Of a stretch of 41,923 nt of DNA, positions 1 to 8,033 are shown in pieces. The stretch comes from Gemmatimonadota bacterium (GTDB taxonomy: Bacteria > Latescibacterota > UBA2968 > UBA8231): positions 15,707 through 57,629 of the forward strand of contig PATE01000053.1 of the NCBI GenBank assembly GCA_002712305.1, read 5' to 3'. Positions within the stretch are counted from its first letter, which is position 1, and every line of letters starts with the position of its first letter. The position numbers and the translations under genes were made by a program. The notes below the pieces were generated by a model. That model saw nothing but the letters and a program-made list of their open reading frames with translations, made no database searches and was not told where the DNA came from.

Positions 1-5
1 GGCAG

Positions 6-563
6 TTGGGCGAGAGTTACATCCGGGCGATCAACGAGATCCTTCAGGCGCTGATCGACGAGGAGACGACCTCGATCGAGAGTGCTGCGAAGCTCTGCGC
101 CCAGGTCCTGCGAAACGGCCGAGTGGTGTACGCTGGTATGATTTCCCATTTCCCGATGCACCAGCACGGCGCCCCGGGTGATCCGCTGCTCATGAAGCGC
201 CTGGCCCCCCTCGATGCAGAATCGCCGTCCTTGCCCGAGCTGCGAGCCAAATTGCACCACGGGGATCTGTTCTTCTTCCTCGGGTACTACCGACGACCCG
301 TGGAGGCTTATCAGGTGGCTCGACAGGCCGGTGCTACCGTCATCGAGGTGATCACGGGAGATGGATCTGAAGCCGGGGGTGAACCTCCACCCGATTGCGT
401 GATCAAGCCGAAGTGGCCCTTCGGTGACGCACTGATCTCGGTACCGGGCTACGACGTGGAGATCTTGCCGGGTTCAGGGATCGTGCAGGCGGCGATCTAT
501 TGGGCCGTCGTAGGATCCATCGCTCAGATCATGGCGGAGGATCGGCCAAACCACAGCGGATGA
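6..563 (+). CDS. SIS-domain phosphosugar-binding protein (5' end possibly cut by the window)
   Basis: The 185-residue product reads as a sugar-isomerase (SIS) fold. It has an N-terminal helical stretch, a segment running into VVYAGMISHFPMHQHGAPGD, a second Rossmann strand (LFFFLGYYRRPVEAYQVARQ) followed by GATVIEVITG, and the late motif ILPGSGIVQAAIYWAVVGS. The last motif is common in SIS proteins of the UPF0309/DUF2529 kind, which bind phosphosugars in the cytoplasm. No catalytic residue can be assigned, so isomerase, deglycating or regulatory roles are all open. The start used is a TTG at the window edge; the frame stays open to base 3, so the true start may lie upstream. It converges with the Nudix-like gene 10 bases downstream. 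The fold call is reasonable; the substrate is unknown. Confidence 0.65.
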   Translation: MGESYIRAINEILQALIDEETTSIESAAKLCAQVLRNGRVVYAGMISHFPMHQHGAPGDPLLMKRLAPLDAESPSLPELRAKLHHGDLFFFLGYYRRPVEAYQVARQAGATVIEVITGDGSEAGGEPPPDCVIKPKWPFGDALISVPGYDVEILPGSGIVQAAIYWAVVGSIAQIMAEDRPNHSG

Positions 564-573
564 CGTCTCCCGT

Positions 574-1155
574 TCAGGGTGTCTTCGACCACGGGAGAGC
601 GCCAGCTACCGCCGCCTTGCGCATGTTGCTGAGCCAGATCGGCCACAACCACCCCGTCTCGCTGCCCTTCGGCAGAAACGCCGGGTCGATGGCGTAACGC
701 TTCTTTCGATCGATCTCTTCACCGAGAAAACCCTCCACCGCCGAGTAGGGGATCCACGCGAAGGTGCTTCTTTCGAGGTAGGCGTCGTTCTCTTCTGGCA
801 CAGGATGGTTCATGACGGCCGGAGCGGGCACGAAATCAACCTTGGCGAAGTAGGAGGCGAAGTCGCCGTCCATGACGGGGGCCTGATCCTTGATGGCAGC
901 AAGCAGGTCGGCCTGTGAGAAGTAGCCCCGTGACTCCTCCATCCCTTTGTGGGCTGCCGTCTGGGAGATGGTCTCACCCTCGCGTGGCCCACCGCCGAAA
1001 CCGGCCCAGCCACGTTTGCTGCCCGCATGTTCGGCCAGCAGCAGATAGACCTCGTCACCGGACTCGAAATACACGACCAACCCTGCCGGACCTTGGGCGG
1101 CCACGTGACCGGCCAACAGCAACACGACAACGAAACAACTCAGGAACCGCTTCAT
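574..1155 (-). CDS. secreted Nudix-like hydrolase
   Basis: The 193-residue protein starts with a clear Sec signal peptide (MKRFLSCFVVVLLLAGHVAAQ, cleavage near residue 20), so the mature protein is exported. The mature part opens like a Nudix domain (AGLVVYFESGDEVYLLLAE), and residues 54-78 resemble a Nudix box: a Gly-Gly-x-x-x-x-Glu start and an EESRGY end. The usual Arg-Glu before the acidic pair is His-Lys, and one residue is inserted before the final glycine. The box is therefore degenerate, and metal-dependent pyrophosphohydrolase activity is uncertain. Nudix enzymes are normally cytoplasmic, so the signal peptide is unusual. The gene is divergent from the copper-oxidase gene at 1251, with 95 bases between them for both promoters. 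Confidence 0.7.
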   Translation of the reverse strand: MKRFLSCFVVVLLLAGHVAAQGPAGLVVYFESGDEVYLLLAEHAGSKRGWAGFGGGPREGETISQTAAHKGMEESRGYFSQADLLAAIKDQAPVMDGDFASYFAKVDFVPAPAVMNHPVPEENDAYLERSTFAWIPYSAVEGFLGEEIDRKKRYAIDPAFLPKGSETGWLWPIWLSNMRKAAVAGALPWSKTP

Positions 1156-1250
1156 TTGTCTCTCTCAGGTCATGGGGCGCGGTGGCGGCAACCAACCGGG
1201 ATCGTTACTCTCGACATCGATACCGCGACAATGTACTCAACGTTGGGCAC

Positions 1251-2648
1251 ATGATGCGAAGACGAATCACGACAGCCGGACGATGTCTGGCGATCCTTGC
1301 CGGCCTGTGGGCCTCCGCTTGTGGAGATCAAGATAACAAGGTCACCGCGTCGGCGTCGCAGCTCAGCACGTGGTCGCAGGTGCAGCAGATCCTCGACGCT
1401 AACTGCACTAGCTGCCATACGGTGGGTACTTCGCAGGCTCGGCAATCGGGGCTGATTCTGACGCCTGATGTGGCGTACGAGCAACTCGTGGGTCGCAACC
1501 CGACAAATCCGGCCGCCCTGGCGGACGGTCTGCAGCGGGTCGGAACCGCGGGCCCCGTCAGCCTGCCCACGAGCCTGCTGTGGGAGAAGATCAACGCGGC
1601 CAATGAGGATCACTTCACAAGTGACCACCCTGACTACGGCACGCTCATGCCGCCTCCGCCGCAACCGCCGCTGACCTATGGCGAACTCGAGCTGATTCGC
1701 GCATGGATCTACGCCGGCGCACCGGAGGCGGGTCAGGTCGCTGATCCGGCCCTGTTGGCTAACGAAGACCGTTACAGCTACGAGGCAGACGACTTCGTAC
1801 CCCTCCTGGCACCGGCAGAGGGTTTTCAGCTGCACCTGGGCCCCTTCGACGTCTTCCCGCAGGGGGAGCGCGAATTCTTCTACTATCAAGGACTCGGCAA
1901 CGACGAACCGATCTACATCGATCGCGTTGAGATCACGATGCGACGAGGGAGTCACCACTTCATTCTCTATGGATTCGGCGATCGAACACCTACGTGGGCC
2001 CTCCCTGACACAGAGGTGTTTCGTGATCTGCGAGATTCGACGGGGTATCCCATCCCGGCCAACTATCTGGCCATGCCCTTTCACCGTTTTCTTGTGGGAA
2101 CACAATGGCCGGCTCTGGACTACTCCCTGCCCGAGGGTGTGGCGCTGGAGATTCCCGCCGACTACGCCTTCGACATGAATGCCCACTACTTGAATCGCAC
2201 AGACGCCGTCGCGACGGGTGAGGTGTACGTCAACCTGCACACCGTGGATCCAGAGACCATTCAGCACACGGCAAAGGTCGTGGACTTCAACAACACCGAT
2301 ATCGCCCTGCCCGCCGGTGAACGCACTACCCTGGAGCGCGTATTCCGCTTTGACGAGGACGCGAGTGTTTTCCAACTGTTTTCTCATGCCCACGAGCTGA
2401 ACACGGAGTTCCGTGTCGAGATCGCAGGTGGCGACCGCGACGGCGAGGAGGTCTACTACTCGAATGATTGGGAACATCCACCGATCGTGGAATATGATCC
2501 CCCCATCATCCTTCAAAGGGGCGAAGGGTTTCGCCTGATCGCGACGTACGACAATACGCACGACAGGGATATTGGCTTTGGACTCCTGAGCACCGATGAG
2601 ATGATGATCCTCTTCGGACTGTACTACCCCAACCAGGGCGAGGGCTGA
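1251..2648 (+). CDS. cytochrome c-fused type 2 copper (PHM/DBH-like) monooxygenase lipoprotein
   Basis: The 465-residue protein begins with a lipoprotein signal (GLWASAC, lipid-attached Cys24). A small haem-c domain follows with CTSCH at residues 52-56 and a candidate distal ligand in TLMPPPP (Met133). The C-terminal 270 residues match copper type II ascorbate-dependent monooxygenases. The candidate CuA ligands are His235-His236 (GSHHF) and His312 (MNAHYLN); the candidate CuB ligands are His379 and His381 (FSHAHEL) and Met451 (STDEMM). These come in the same order as in peptidylglycine and dopamine monooxygenases. I infer hydroxylation of a C-H bond at the outer face of a membrane, with the haem delivering electrons in place of ascorbate. 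ATG 1251 was chosen over in-frame upstream codons because the lipoprotein signal starts there; ATG 1254 is equally possible. The PHP-fold gene follows after 2 bases. Confidence 0.82.
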   Translation: MMRRRITTAGRCLAILAGLWASACGDQDNKVTASASQLSTWSQVQQILDANCTSCHTVGTSQARQSGLILTPDVAYEQLVGRNPTNPAALADGLQRVGTAGPVSLPTSLLWEKINAANEDHFTSDHPDYGTLMPPPPQPPLTYGELELIRAWIYAGAPEAGQVADPALLANEDRYSYEADDFVPLLAPAEGFQLHLGPFDVFPQGEREFFYYQGLGNDEPIYIDRVEITMRRGSHHFILYGFGDRTPTWALPDTEVFRDLRDSTGYPIPANYLAMPFHRFLVGTQWPALDYSLPEGVALEIPADYAFDMNAHYLNRTDAVATGEVYVNLHTVDPETIQHTAKVVDFNNTDIALPAGERTTLERVFRFDEDASVFQLFSHAHELNTEFRVEIAGGDRDGEEVYYSNDWEHPPIVEYDPPIILQRGEGFRLIATYDNTHDRDIGFGLLSTDEMMILFGLYYPNQGEG

Positions 2649-2650
2649 CG

Positions 2651-3805
2651 ATGCACAATCCCTATGCAGAGGTGATCTGGAACGACGCGAACATCGTTCC
2701 CTCCGCCTCCCACATGCACCTGGGCAACCAGAGTCAGTTGGACAATGCCTACCGATATGGCATCCGACACTTTCCCATATCTAACTACTATCCGTCCGTT
2801 CCGTACGATGCCGACACCAGACTCAGCGATTTCCGTCTGAAACAGTGGTGGCCGGCCTCCCGTGACGGCCATCGAATCGACCCGCCCATCGACTGGAATG
2901 GCATCATCGATTGGCAAGACGAGCTCGATGAGCTCTATCGCACGCAATTCCCCTTCGAGCAGACGGAGCCGGTGTACTCAGCGATCCCGCACGACGCCAT
3001 TTTGAGTCACAATGCAGAGCACCACGGCTTCACCAACACACAGGCACACATCTGCAGTCCCGGTTCGTCCTTCGCATCGGGCACGTTCGACGTGCACAAC
3101 AAGTTCCGGCTCAATGAACACGGGTTTCCCGTGGGTTACGGTGGAACCTGGCAGGCCGCCTTCGAAGGCATGATCGGCGGGCTGGATTATATCGATGGTG
3201 GGGGAATCACCATCAACCATCCGACGTGGTTCTCGAAGTTCAGCGACGAGCAGGTGCTGCAGATGCTCGATTTCGATGATCGGGTGCTGGGCATCGAGAT
3301 CTACAACGATTACAGCTATAAGCGGGATTGGTACCAGAAACCAGACTACGAAGCGCCTGACGAGCCAGAGCAGGGGTTCTCTCTGAAGCTGTGGGATCGA
3401 GTCCTGCTCACGGGGCGCCGGTGCTGGGGACTATGTGTACCGGATCACAGTGCCGCCGGCGGTGGCAACTGGCGCGGCCGATGCATGTTGATCGTCAACG
3501 ACTTTTCGGAGCACGCCTGCCTCAAAGCTTACAGAGACGGCAGTTTCTACGGGTGCCTCACCGGAGAAGGCCCCCGCCTGATCGACTTCTCGGCCTCTGA
3601 GACCGTCGTATCGATCAGGCTGGATCGATCAGCAGAGATCCGCTTTCTCGCCGACGGGCAAGTTGTGAAGACCGTGACGGGAGATCAGGCGAGTCTCGAT
3701 GTGCCGCAGACAAATGGTACGGCGGCCTTTGTGTATGTGCGTGTGGAGGTGGAAGACCGTGAGGGGGAGCGGCTCTTCCTGCAGCCTGTGCGTTTCGAGG
3801 GTTAA
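2651..3805 (+). CDS. PHP-domain-like metal-dependent hydrolase
   Basis: The 384-residue product shows the ligand motifs of the PHP (polymerase and histidinol phosphatase) fold: HMH at residues 21-23, ITINHPTWF, then GIEIYND and a late CVPDHS. The N-terminal 280 residues would form the barrel. The last 100 residues (from about LIDFSASETVVSIRLD) look like an all-beta domain of the kind appended to PHP-type phosphoesterases of environmental bacteria. No signal peptide is visible. It starts 2 bases after the stop of the haem-copper oxidase gene, so the two are almost certainly co-transcribed and probably act on related material. The substrate is unknown; phosphoesterase is the conservative name, but related proteins also act on non-phosphate substrates. 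Confidence 0.7.
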   Translation: MHNPYAEVIWNDANIVPSASHMHLGNQSQLDNAYRYGIRHFPISNYYPSVPYDADTRLSDFRLKQWWPASRDGHRIDPPIDWNGIIDWQDELDELYRTQFPFEQTEPVYSAIPHDAILSHNAEHHGFTNTQAHICSPGSSFASGTFDVHNKFRLNEHGFPVGYGGTWQAAFEGMIGGLDYIDGGGITINHPTWFSKFSDEQVLQMLDFDDRVLGIEIYNDYSYKRDWYQKPDYEAPDEPEQGFSLKLWDRVLLTGRRCWGLCVPDHSAAGGGNWRGRCMLIVNDFSEHACLKAYRDGSFYGCLTGEGPRLIDFSASETVVSIRLDRSAEIRFLADGQVVKTVTGDQASLDVPQTNGTAAFVYVRVEVEDREGERLFLQPVRFEG

Positions 3806-3823
3806 CCTCCGGCGGTCAGGGCT

Positions 3824-4585
3824 TCAGTGTGTTTCGGCGGCGATGAGTCCACCGTCCACGCGCATGGTGCTCGCCGTCATATAGTCTGCATCGTCGGAGG
3901 CGAGAAAGAGGACGGCCTTGCCAATGTCCTCGGCCGTGCCCATGCGTCCCCAGGGGATGCGCGTTTTTTCCGCTGCCGCGATCTTTTCATCTGAAACGCC
4001 CACCGTGCTTCCCGGCGTCCGCATCCAGCCCGGCTCAAGGGCATTGACGCGGATTCTGTGTGGCGCCAACTCTATCCCCAATGTGGCAGCAAACTGGTTT
4101 AGACCTGCCTTGGTGAAGTTGTAGACGGAGCTCCCCGCATAGGCGCTTTCGGCGTGAACGGAGGTGATCACGATGATACTGCCGCCGTTCACCTTCAGCG
4201 GTTCGAGGGCTTCCTGGCAGAGGTTGAAAGTGCCGAAGAAATTGACGTCCACAACCTGACGAGCGCGATCTTCAGTCAGCTCTTCGAAATTCGTGAAGGC
4301 GTTGATACCGGCGTTGCAGACGAGAATGTCGACGCGCCCGTATTCGGACATCGCTGCTTCAACCATCTGTCGGCAGACCTCTCGACTGCCCGCATCGCCA
4401 GCGACGCCGACGGCGGTACCCCCGGCGGCACGAACTTCCTCGACAGCCTCATCCAGATTCGCCGGTGTCGAACTGTTGAGCACGAGGCGAGCTCCCTCGG
4501 CGGCCAGGCAGCGAGCGATGCCGCGCCCCATGGCGTTCTTCTTGCCTGCGGCGGTAACGATGGCGACACGATCGGCGAGTTTCAT
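3824..4585 (-). CDS. SDR-family NAD(P)-dependent oxidoreductase
   Basis: A 253-residue classical short-chain dehydrogenase. The dinucleotide-binding loop is TAAGKKNAMGRGIA (residues 11-24), a stretched form of TGxxxGxG. NAG is at 91-93 and the catalytic set is Ser142, Tyr155 and Lys159 (SVYNFTKAG). The C-terminus has the usual FLASDDADYMTAS and VDGG signatures. This group oxidises sugar or polyol hydroxyls or reduces 3-oxoacyl groups; the substrate cannot be read from sequence. It lies 32 bases downstream of the secernin-like gene on the same strand, so the two probably form an operon. An AGAGGATC purine stretch precedes the ATG at a plausible distance. Confidence 0.85.
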   Translation of the reverse strand: MKLADRVAIVTAAGKKNAMGRGIARCLAAEGARLVLNSSTPANLDEAVEEVRAAGGTAVGVAGDAGSREVCRQMVEAAMSEYGRVDILVCNAGINAFTNFEELTEDRARQVVDVNFFGTFNLCQEALEPLKVNGGSIIVITSVHAESAYAGSSVYNFTKAGLNQFAATLGIELAPHRIRVNALEPGWMRTPGSTVGVSDEKIAAAEKTRIPWGRMGTAEDIGKAVLFLASDDADYMTASTMRVDGGLIAAETH

Positions 4586-4617
4586 GTACGTGATCCTCTT
4601 TGGTTGGTTATTCGTCG

Positions 4618-5943
4618 TCAGCCCGCCGCGACGCTGGCAGTGCTGAATCGGGCGATCAGATCTTCGGCGGCGGACATCATCATGTCCACATTGTCCGCCA
4701 TGTAGGTCGACAGTCGCTGCTCAGCGCCGCTGCGGTCGCCCGCATCGAACATCTGACGCGCCTCTACGGCCAGCGGATAGGCACTTGTCGCAAACTCAGC
4801 TTCCATCTCCTGCCAGCGCTGACGCACCGCTTCGACGCGGTTCGGCACATCCTCGCGGCCCAGATGGGCCAGGTGCAGGAAACGCCACCAGGGACTGTCC
4901 TCGGTGGCGTGTTGTCCACCTCGACCCAGGATCGGGGGCAATGTGCCTTCGAGGAAGACGGGGAAGAAGGGCGCCTGACACGGTGAGTAGAAACTGCACC
5001 AGTAGATGGGCAGCCGTGTCATATCACCACACAGGTCGGCGACCAGACTGGCCGCTGTATTGCCACCCTTTGGGCCGTCGGCAAAGTGGATGCAGATCCC
5101 CTTGCCCGTCAGATCCGTGCGGAAGGGCTCCTCTGGCTCACTCGCATCTGAATGATCGCGCAACAGGGCCATCATCATCGCTGTATCGATCCCGCCTTCA
5201 CGTGCACCGAGTACGGCGCAGGACCGGCGTCGACGCATGGCGCCACTTCCTTCATCACGCTGATTCTTGCTGTAGGCGTCGGCGAAATTGAAGGGTTCGT
5301 CGGCGCCCTGCCACCAGCCACGATCTCTGGCGGTGGTTTCGGCTGTGGCGGACACGGCCTCATAGTTGGTCTCGACGCTGTACACGTTGCTGATGCCGAG
5401 GGCCGTGTCGATACGTTGCACGGCCCATTCGTGGCCCGCCGTTTCGATGACGAAGGCTTCACCCGGATCGGCGACGATGTAACCATTGTCGTAGGTCCGC
5501 ACGTTCGCATCGTTGTCGAACTTCCCCTGCCCGAATTCGCCGATGACGCGGGTCATCCAGTCCACGGCCTCTCGCGCGGTGCGTCCGCGCTCAAGACCGA
5601 TCCTAAGGATCTCCATACCGATGAGACGTTTCTCAGGGGCCGTGTCGAACTTCGACGCGAGTCCTTCATTGCCGATCACGACCTGATGTTCATTGAAGCC
5701 GTGTTCGTAGCCCCAGCACCACCAGGGCCTCGATCCCACGTGTCGCCAGGTGACCTCCGCTTCGGGAAGCGTGACGAACTGACACTGGGTAAGCGCGTCT
5801 GACGCGTGATGCTGGCGTTCGTGCAGCTCCAGCGGCTGGCACTCATCCCAGGGCCGATCGCTATTCTTCGCGAACAAGGTCTGCCGCTGACTCGTGGCCG
5901 GTGGCAGGGCGACCATGGTATCGCAGCTTTTGGGTGTGGTCAT
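4618..5943 (-). CDS. secernin / C69-family dipeptidase-like hydrolase
   Basis: The 441-residue protein starts MTTPKSCDTMVALPP. Cys7 in the CDT context is the expected N-terminal nucleophile of C69/secernin-type Ntn hydrolases. It is followed by the family pattern FAKNSDRPWDECQPL, GSRPWWCWGYEHGFNEH and VVIGNEGLASK. The family hydrolyses dipeptides or amides. Secernins themselves have few defined substrates, so peptidase is tentative. The reading frame is open far upstream, but the start at 5943 is supported by the position of the nucleophile and by GGGAG (bases 5950-5954 on the complementary strand) six bases before the ATG. No signal peptide is seen. The first gene of a probable pair with the SDR; divergent from the Gfo/Idh gene at 6143. 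Confidence 0.82.
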   Translation of the reverse strand: MTTPKSCDTMVALPPATSQRQTLFAKNSDRPWDECQPLELHERQHHASDALTQCQFVTLPEAEVTWRHVGSRPWWCWGYEHGFNEHQVVIGNEGLASKFDTAPEKRLIGMEILRIGLERGRTAREAVDWMTRVIGEFGQGKFDNDANVRTYDNGYIVADPGEAFVIETAGHEWAVQRIDTALGISNVYSVETNYEAVSATAETTARDRGWWQGADEPFNFADAYSKNQRDEGSGAMRRRRSCAVLGAREGGIDTAMMMALLRDHSDASEPEEPFRTDLTGKGICIHFADGPKGGNTAASLVADLCGDMTRLPIYWCSFYSPCQAPFFPVFLEGTLPPILGRGGQHATEDSPWWRFLHLAHLGREDVPNRVEAVRQRWQEMEAEFATSAYPLAVEARQMFDAGDRSGAEQRLSTYMADNVDMMMSAAEDLIARFSTASVAAG

Positions 5944-6142
5944 GTTTGGCTCCCATGTGTCGGGTCTGTGGCGAAAACAAGGGTCATCGTTGGGTCGAGG
6001 CCAGGGCACTGCCAGACCGGTATTGGCAGACTGGAGCATTGGCACGACAGCGCTCGGACTCGTTCTTGTGACGAACAAAGACTGACACAACCGTTTCAAA
6101 CGGGGCCGACCTGCGTGCGGCCACCCGACCTGGAGGCGCGTG

Positions 6143-7186
6143 ATGGTAGACAAAGTGAAAGTGGCCGTCCTGGGCATGGCCCATGATCATCTCTGGACGA
6201 ATCTCGACGATCTGCTCAAGCGAGATGACGCGACGGTGGTTGGCGCCGCCGATGACAGCCCAAAACTCCGGGCCCAATTCGTTGAACGGACCGGATGCTC
6301 CGACACGTTCGAACACTGGGAGGACCTCCTCGACCAGCAGTCTCCCGACGCCGTGTACGGGTTCGGCGCCACAGCGCAGCACGCAGAACTTGTGGAGACC
6401 TGCGCCGAGAGGGGGATTCACGTCATGGTGGAGAAGCCGATGGCGGCAACCCTCGAGCAGGCCGATCGCATGCTGGTGGCGGCACGTCGACACCATATAC
6501 GACTCATGGTCAACTGGCCCACGGCGTGGAGTCGTTCCATCCGCACCGCGTATCGACTGGTGCAGGAGGGCGCTGTCGGTCGCGTCTGGCAAGTGACGTG
6601 GCGTGGCGGACACGGTGGCCCCGACGAACTGGGCTGTTCGGACGAATTCTGCCAGTTTCTGTTCGACAAGGATCTGAATGGCGCCGGGGCTTTCAACGAC
6701 TACGGCGGCTATGGTTCGTGCCTGTGCCTGCTGTTCATGGGTGGGTCGCCGACGAGTGTGGTGGGCATGGCGGGCCGGCTGACGAAGGATCATCTGCCCG
6801 TCGACGACAATGGGGCGATTCTTATGCGCTATCCGCAGGGCATGTGTCGCATCGAGATGACCTGGAGTGAGGCGGTGTCGAATGTGCCAGCTCACGATCC
6901 GGTGATCTACGGCACCGAAGGAACCCTCATTGCGGGCCGGCAAGTGACGCTGCACACACGCAGCGACGACGAGGGGACGGTGGTCGAACTCGACACCCTG
7001 CAGGAGAATGGGCAGAATGCGACGGATCACTTCCTGCATTCGATCCGTAGCGGCGAAGAGCCACAGTTTCAGACGAGTGCCCAGCTGTCGAGGGCAGCGC
7101 AAGAGATCATGGAGGGGGGACTGCGCTCGGCTATGTCCGGCGTCGAGGTCAGTCTGCCCATCGAAGACCACCTGTTTCGCGGGTAG
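6143..7186 (+). CDS. Gfo/Idh/MocA-family oxidoreductase
   Basis: The 347-residue product has the two-domain layout of the family: an N-terminal Rossmann fold (VKVAVLGMAHDHLW, with the usual glycine cluster partly replaced) and the catalytic VEKP motif with Lys98 (residues 96-99). A C-terminal alpha/beta domain follows, starting near residue 125 and containing NGAGAFNDYGGYG. Members oxidise or reduce sugars, inositols and related cyclic alcohols with NAD(P). A GTG at 6140 could serve as start, but GGAGG at 6132-6136 is better spaced (6 bases) from ATG 6143. The isomerase at 7199 follows after 12 bases, and such pairs normally act on the same sugar. Confidence 0.87.
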   Translation: MVDKVKVAVLGMAHDHLWTNLDDLLKRDDATVVGAADDSPKLRAQFVERTGCSDTFEHWEDLLDQQSPDAVYGFGATAQHAELVETCAERGIHVMVEKPMAATLEQADRMLVAARRHHIRLMVNWPTAWSRSIRTAYRLVQEGAVGRVWQVTWRGGHGGPDELGCSDEFCQFLFDKDLNGAGAFNDYGGYGSCLCLLFMGGSPTSVVGMAGRLTKDHLPVDDNGAILMRYPQGMCRIEMTWSEAVSNVPAHDPVIYGTEGTLIAGRQVTLHTRSDDEGTVVELDTLQENGQNATDHFLHSIRSGEEPQFQTSAQLSRAAQEIMEGGLRSAMSGVEVSLPIEDHLFRG

Positions 7187-7198
7187 GGAGAATCTGTC

Positions 7199-8005
7199 AT
7201 GGCATTCAAGTTGGGTTTCTGCGCATTGCACTGGCGACAGCCCGATCTCGAGAAGGCACTGCCCGCCCTGGCCGAATCGGGTTGGGATGGATGGGAGTGT
7301 CGACTGCCGATCGAGTGGATGGGGTCTGTGAGCCGAATGCGAAGACTGTGCGACGATGCGGGCATGCCCATGGCGGTCATGGGCGCTCAAGGCTCACCGG
7401 ACACGCGCGACTGGGAGCATGTGGAGCGCAACAAGCGGCGCATGGAGTATGCCGCCGAACTGGGAGCCGATTGTTACCTCTTCATGAATGGACGCAAAGA
7501 GGAGGGGTCCACGACGATCGACGACGATATCCGCGCAGCGGCAGATGGCGCCGACGAGTGGGCCGAATATGCGGCACAGTTCGGACTGGAACTGACCTAC
7601 CACATCCACACGAATCTGCTGGTGGACTCCATCGATGAGTGGCGTCTGTATATGAGTTGTCTGAAGAAGGCGAAACTCTGTATCGATGTCTCTCACGCCG
7701 AGCTGTGGGACTATGACCCGGTAGAGTCCATCGTAGACTTCTACAGCCAACTGAACTACGTGCATCTGCAGGACTATTCATCCTGCACTGTACGAGAGCA
7801 AGGCCGGTACAATCCTGTCTGGGTCGACGTAGGTGCCGCCGAGTGTCTGGACTTCAAAGACGTCCTCGATACGCTGACGGACAAGGGGTTCAGTCGCTGG
7901 GTCACGGCCTGCCCGCAAGCACCACCTGAAGGTGGCATGGAGGCGTCGCAATCAGCACACGACAGCGCTTCCATGCGACAATACATCCGTGGTCTGGGAT
8001 ACTGA
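7199..8005 (+). CDS. sugar phosphate isomerase/epimerase-like TIM barrel
   Basis: A 268-residue AP-endonuclease-2/xylose-isomerase-like barrel. It opens with FKLGFCALHWRQPDLEKALP, then shows WDGWECRLPIEW (first strand acid), LELTYHIHTN, CIDVSHAEL (metal-binding region), YVHLQDYSS and a late PQAPPEGG segment. The family includes inosose dehydratases, hydroxypyruvate isomerases and ketose epimerases using a divalent metal; the exact reaction cannot be assigned. It is translated 12 bases after the Gfo/Idh gene, with AGGGAGA before the ATG. That pairing is classic for inositol- or keto-sugar-degrading cassettes. Confidence 0.82.
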   Translation: MAFKLGFCALHWRQPDLEKALPALAESGWDGWECRLPIEWMGSVSRMRRLCDDAGMPMAVMGAQGSPDTRDWEHVERNKRRMEYAAELGADCYLFMNGRKEEGSTTIDDDIRAAADGADEWAEYAAQFGLELTYHIHTNLLVDSIDEWRLYMSCLKKAKLCIDVSHAELWDYDPVESIVDFYSQLNYVHLQDYSSCTVREQGRYNPVWVDVGAAECLDFKDVLDTLTDKGFSRWVTACPQAPPEGGMEASQSAHDSASMRQYIRGLGY

Positions 8006-8033
8006 GGCGCTCCCGCACGCGGCGGGCGGTGGC

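Noticed and set aside
1170-2561. Long open frame antisense to the haem-copper oxidase gene (and similar ones at 5984-7390 and 22878-23882)
   Set aside because: These are products of GC-rich codon bias opposite real genes. Their translations have low-complexity Arg/His/Val-rich composition and no family motif, while the opposite strand has clear conserved domains.
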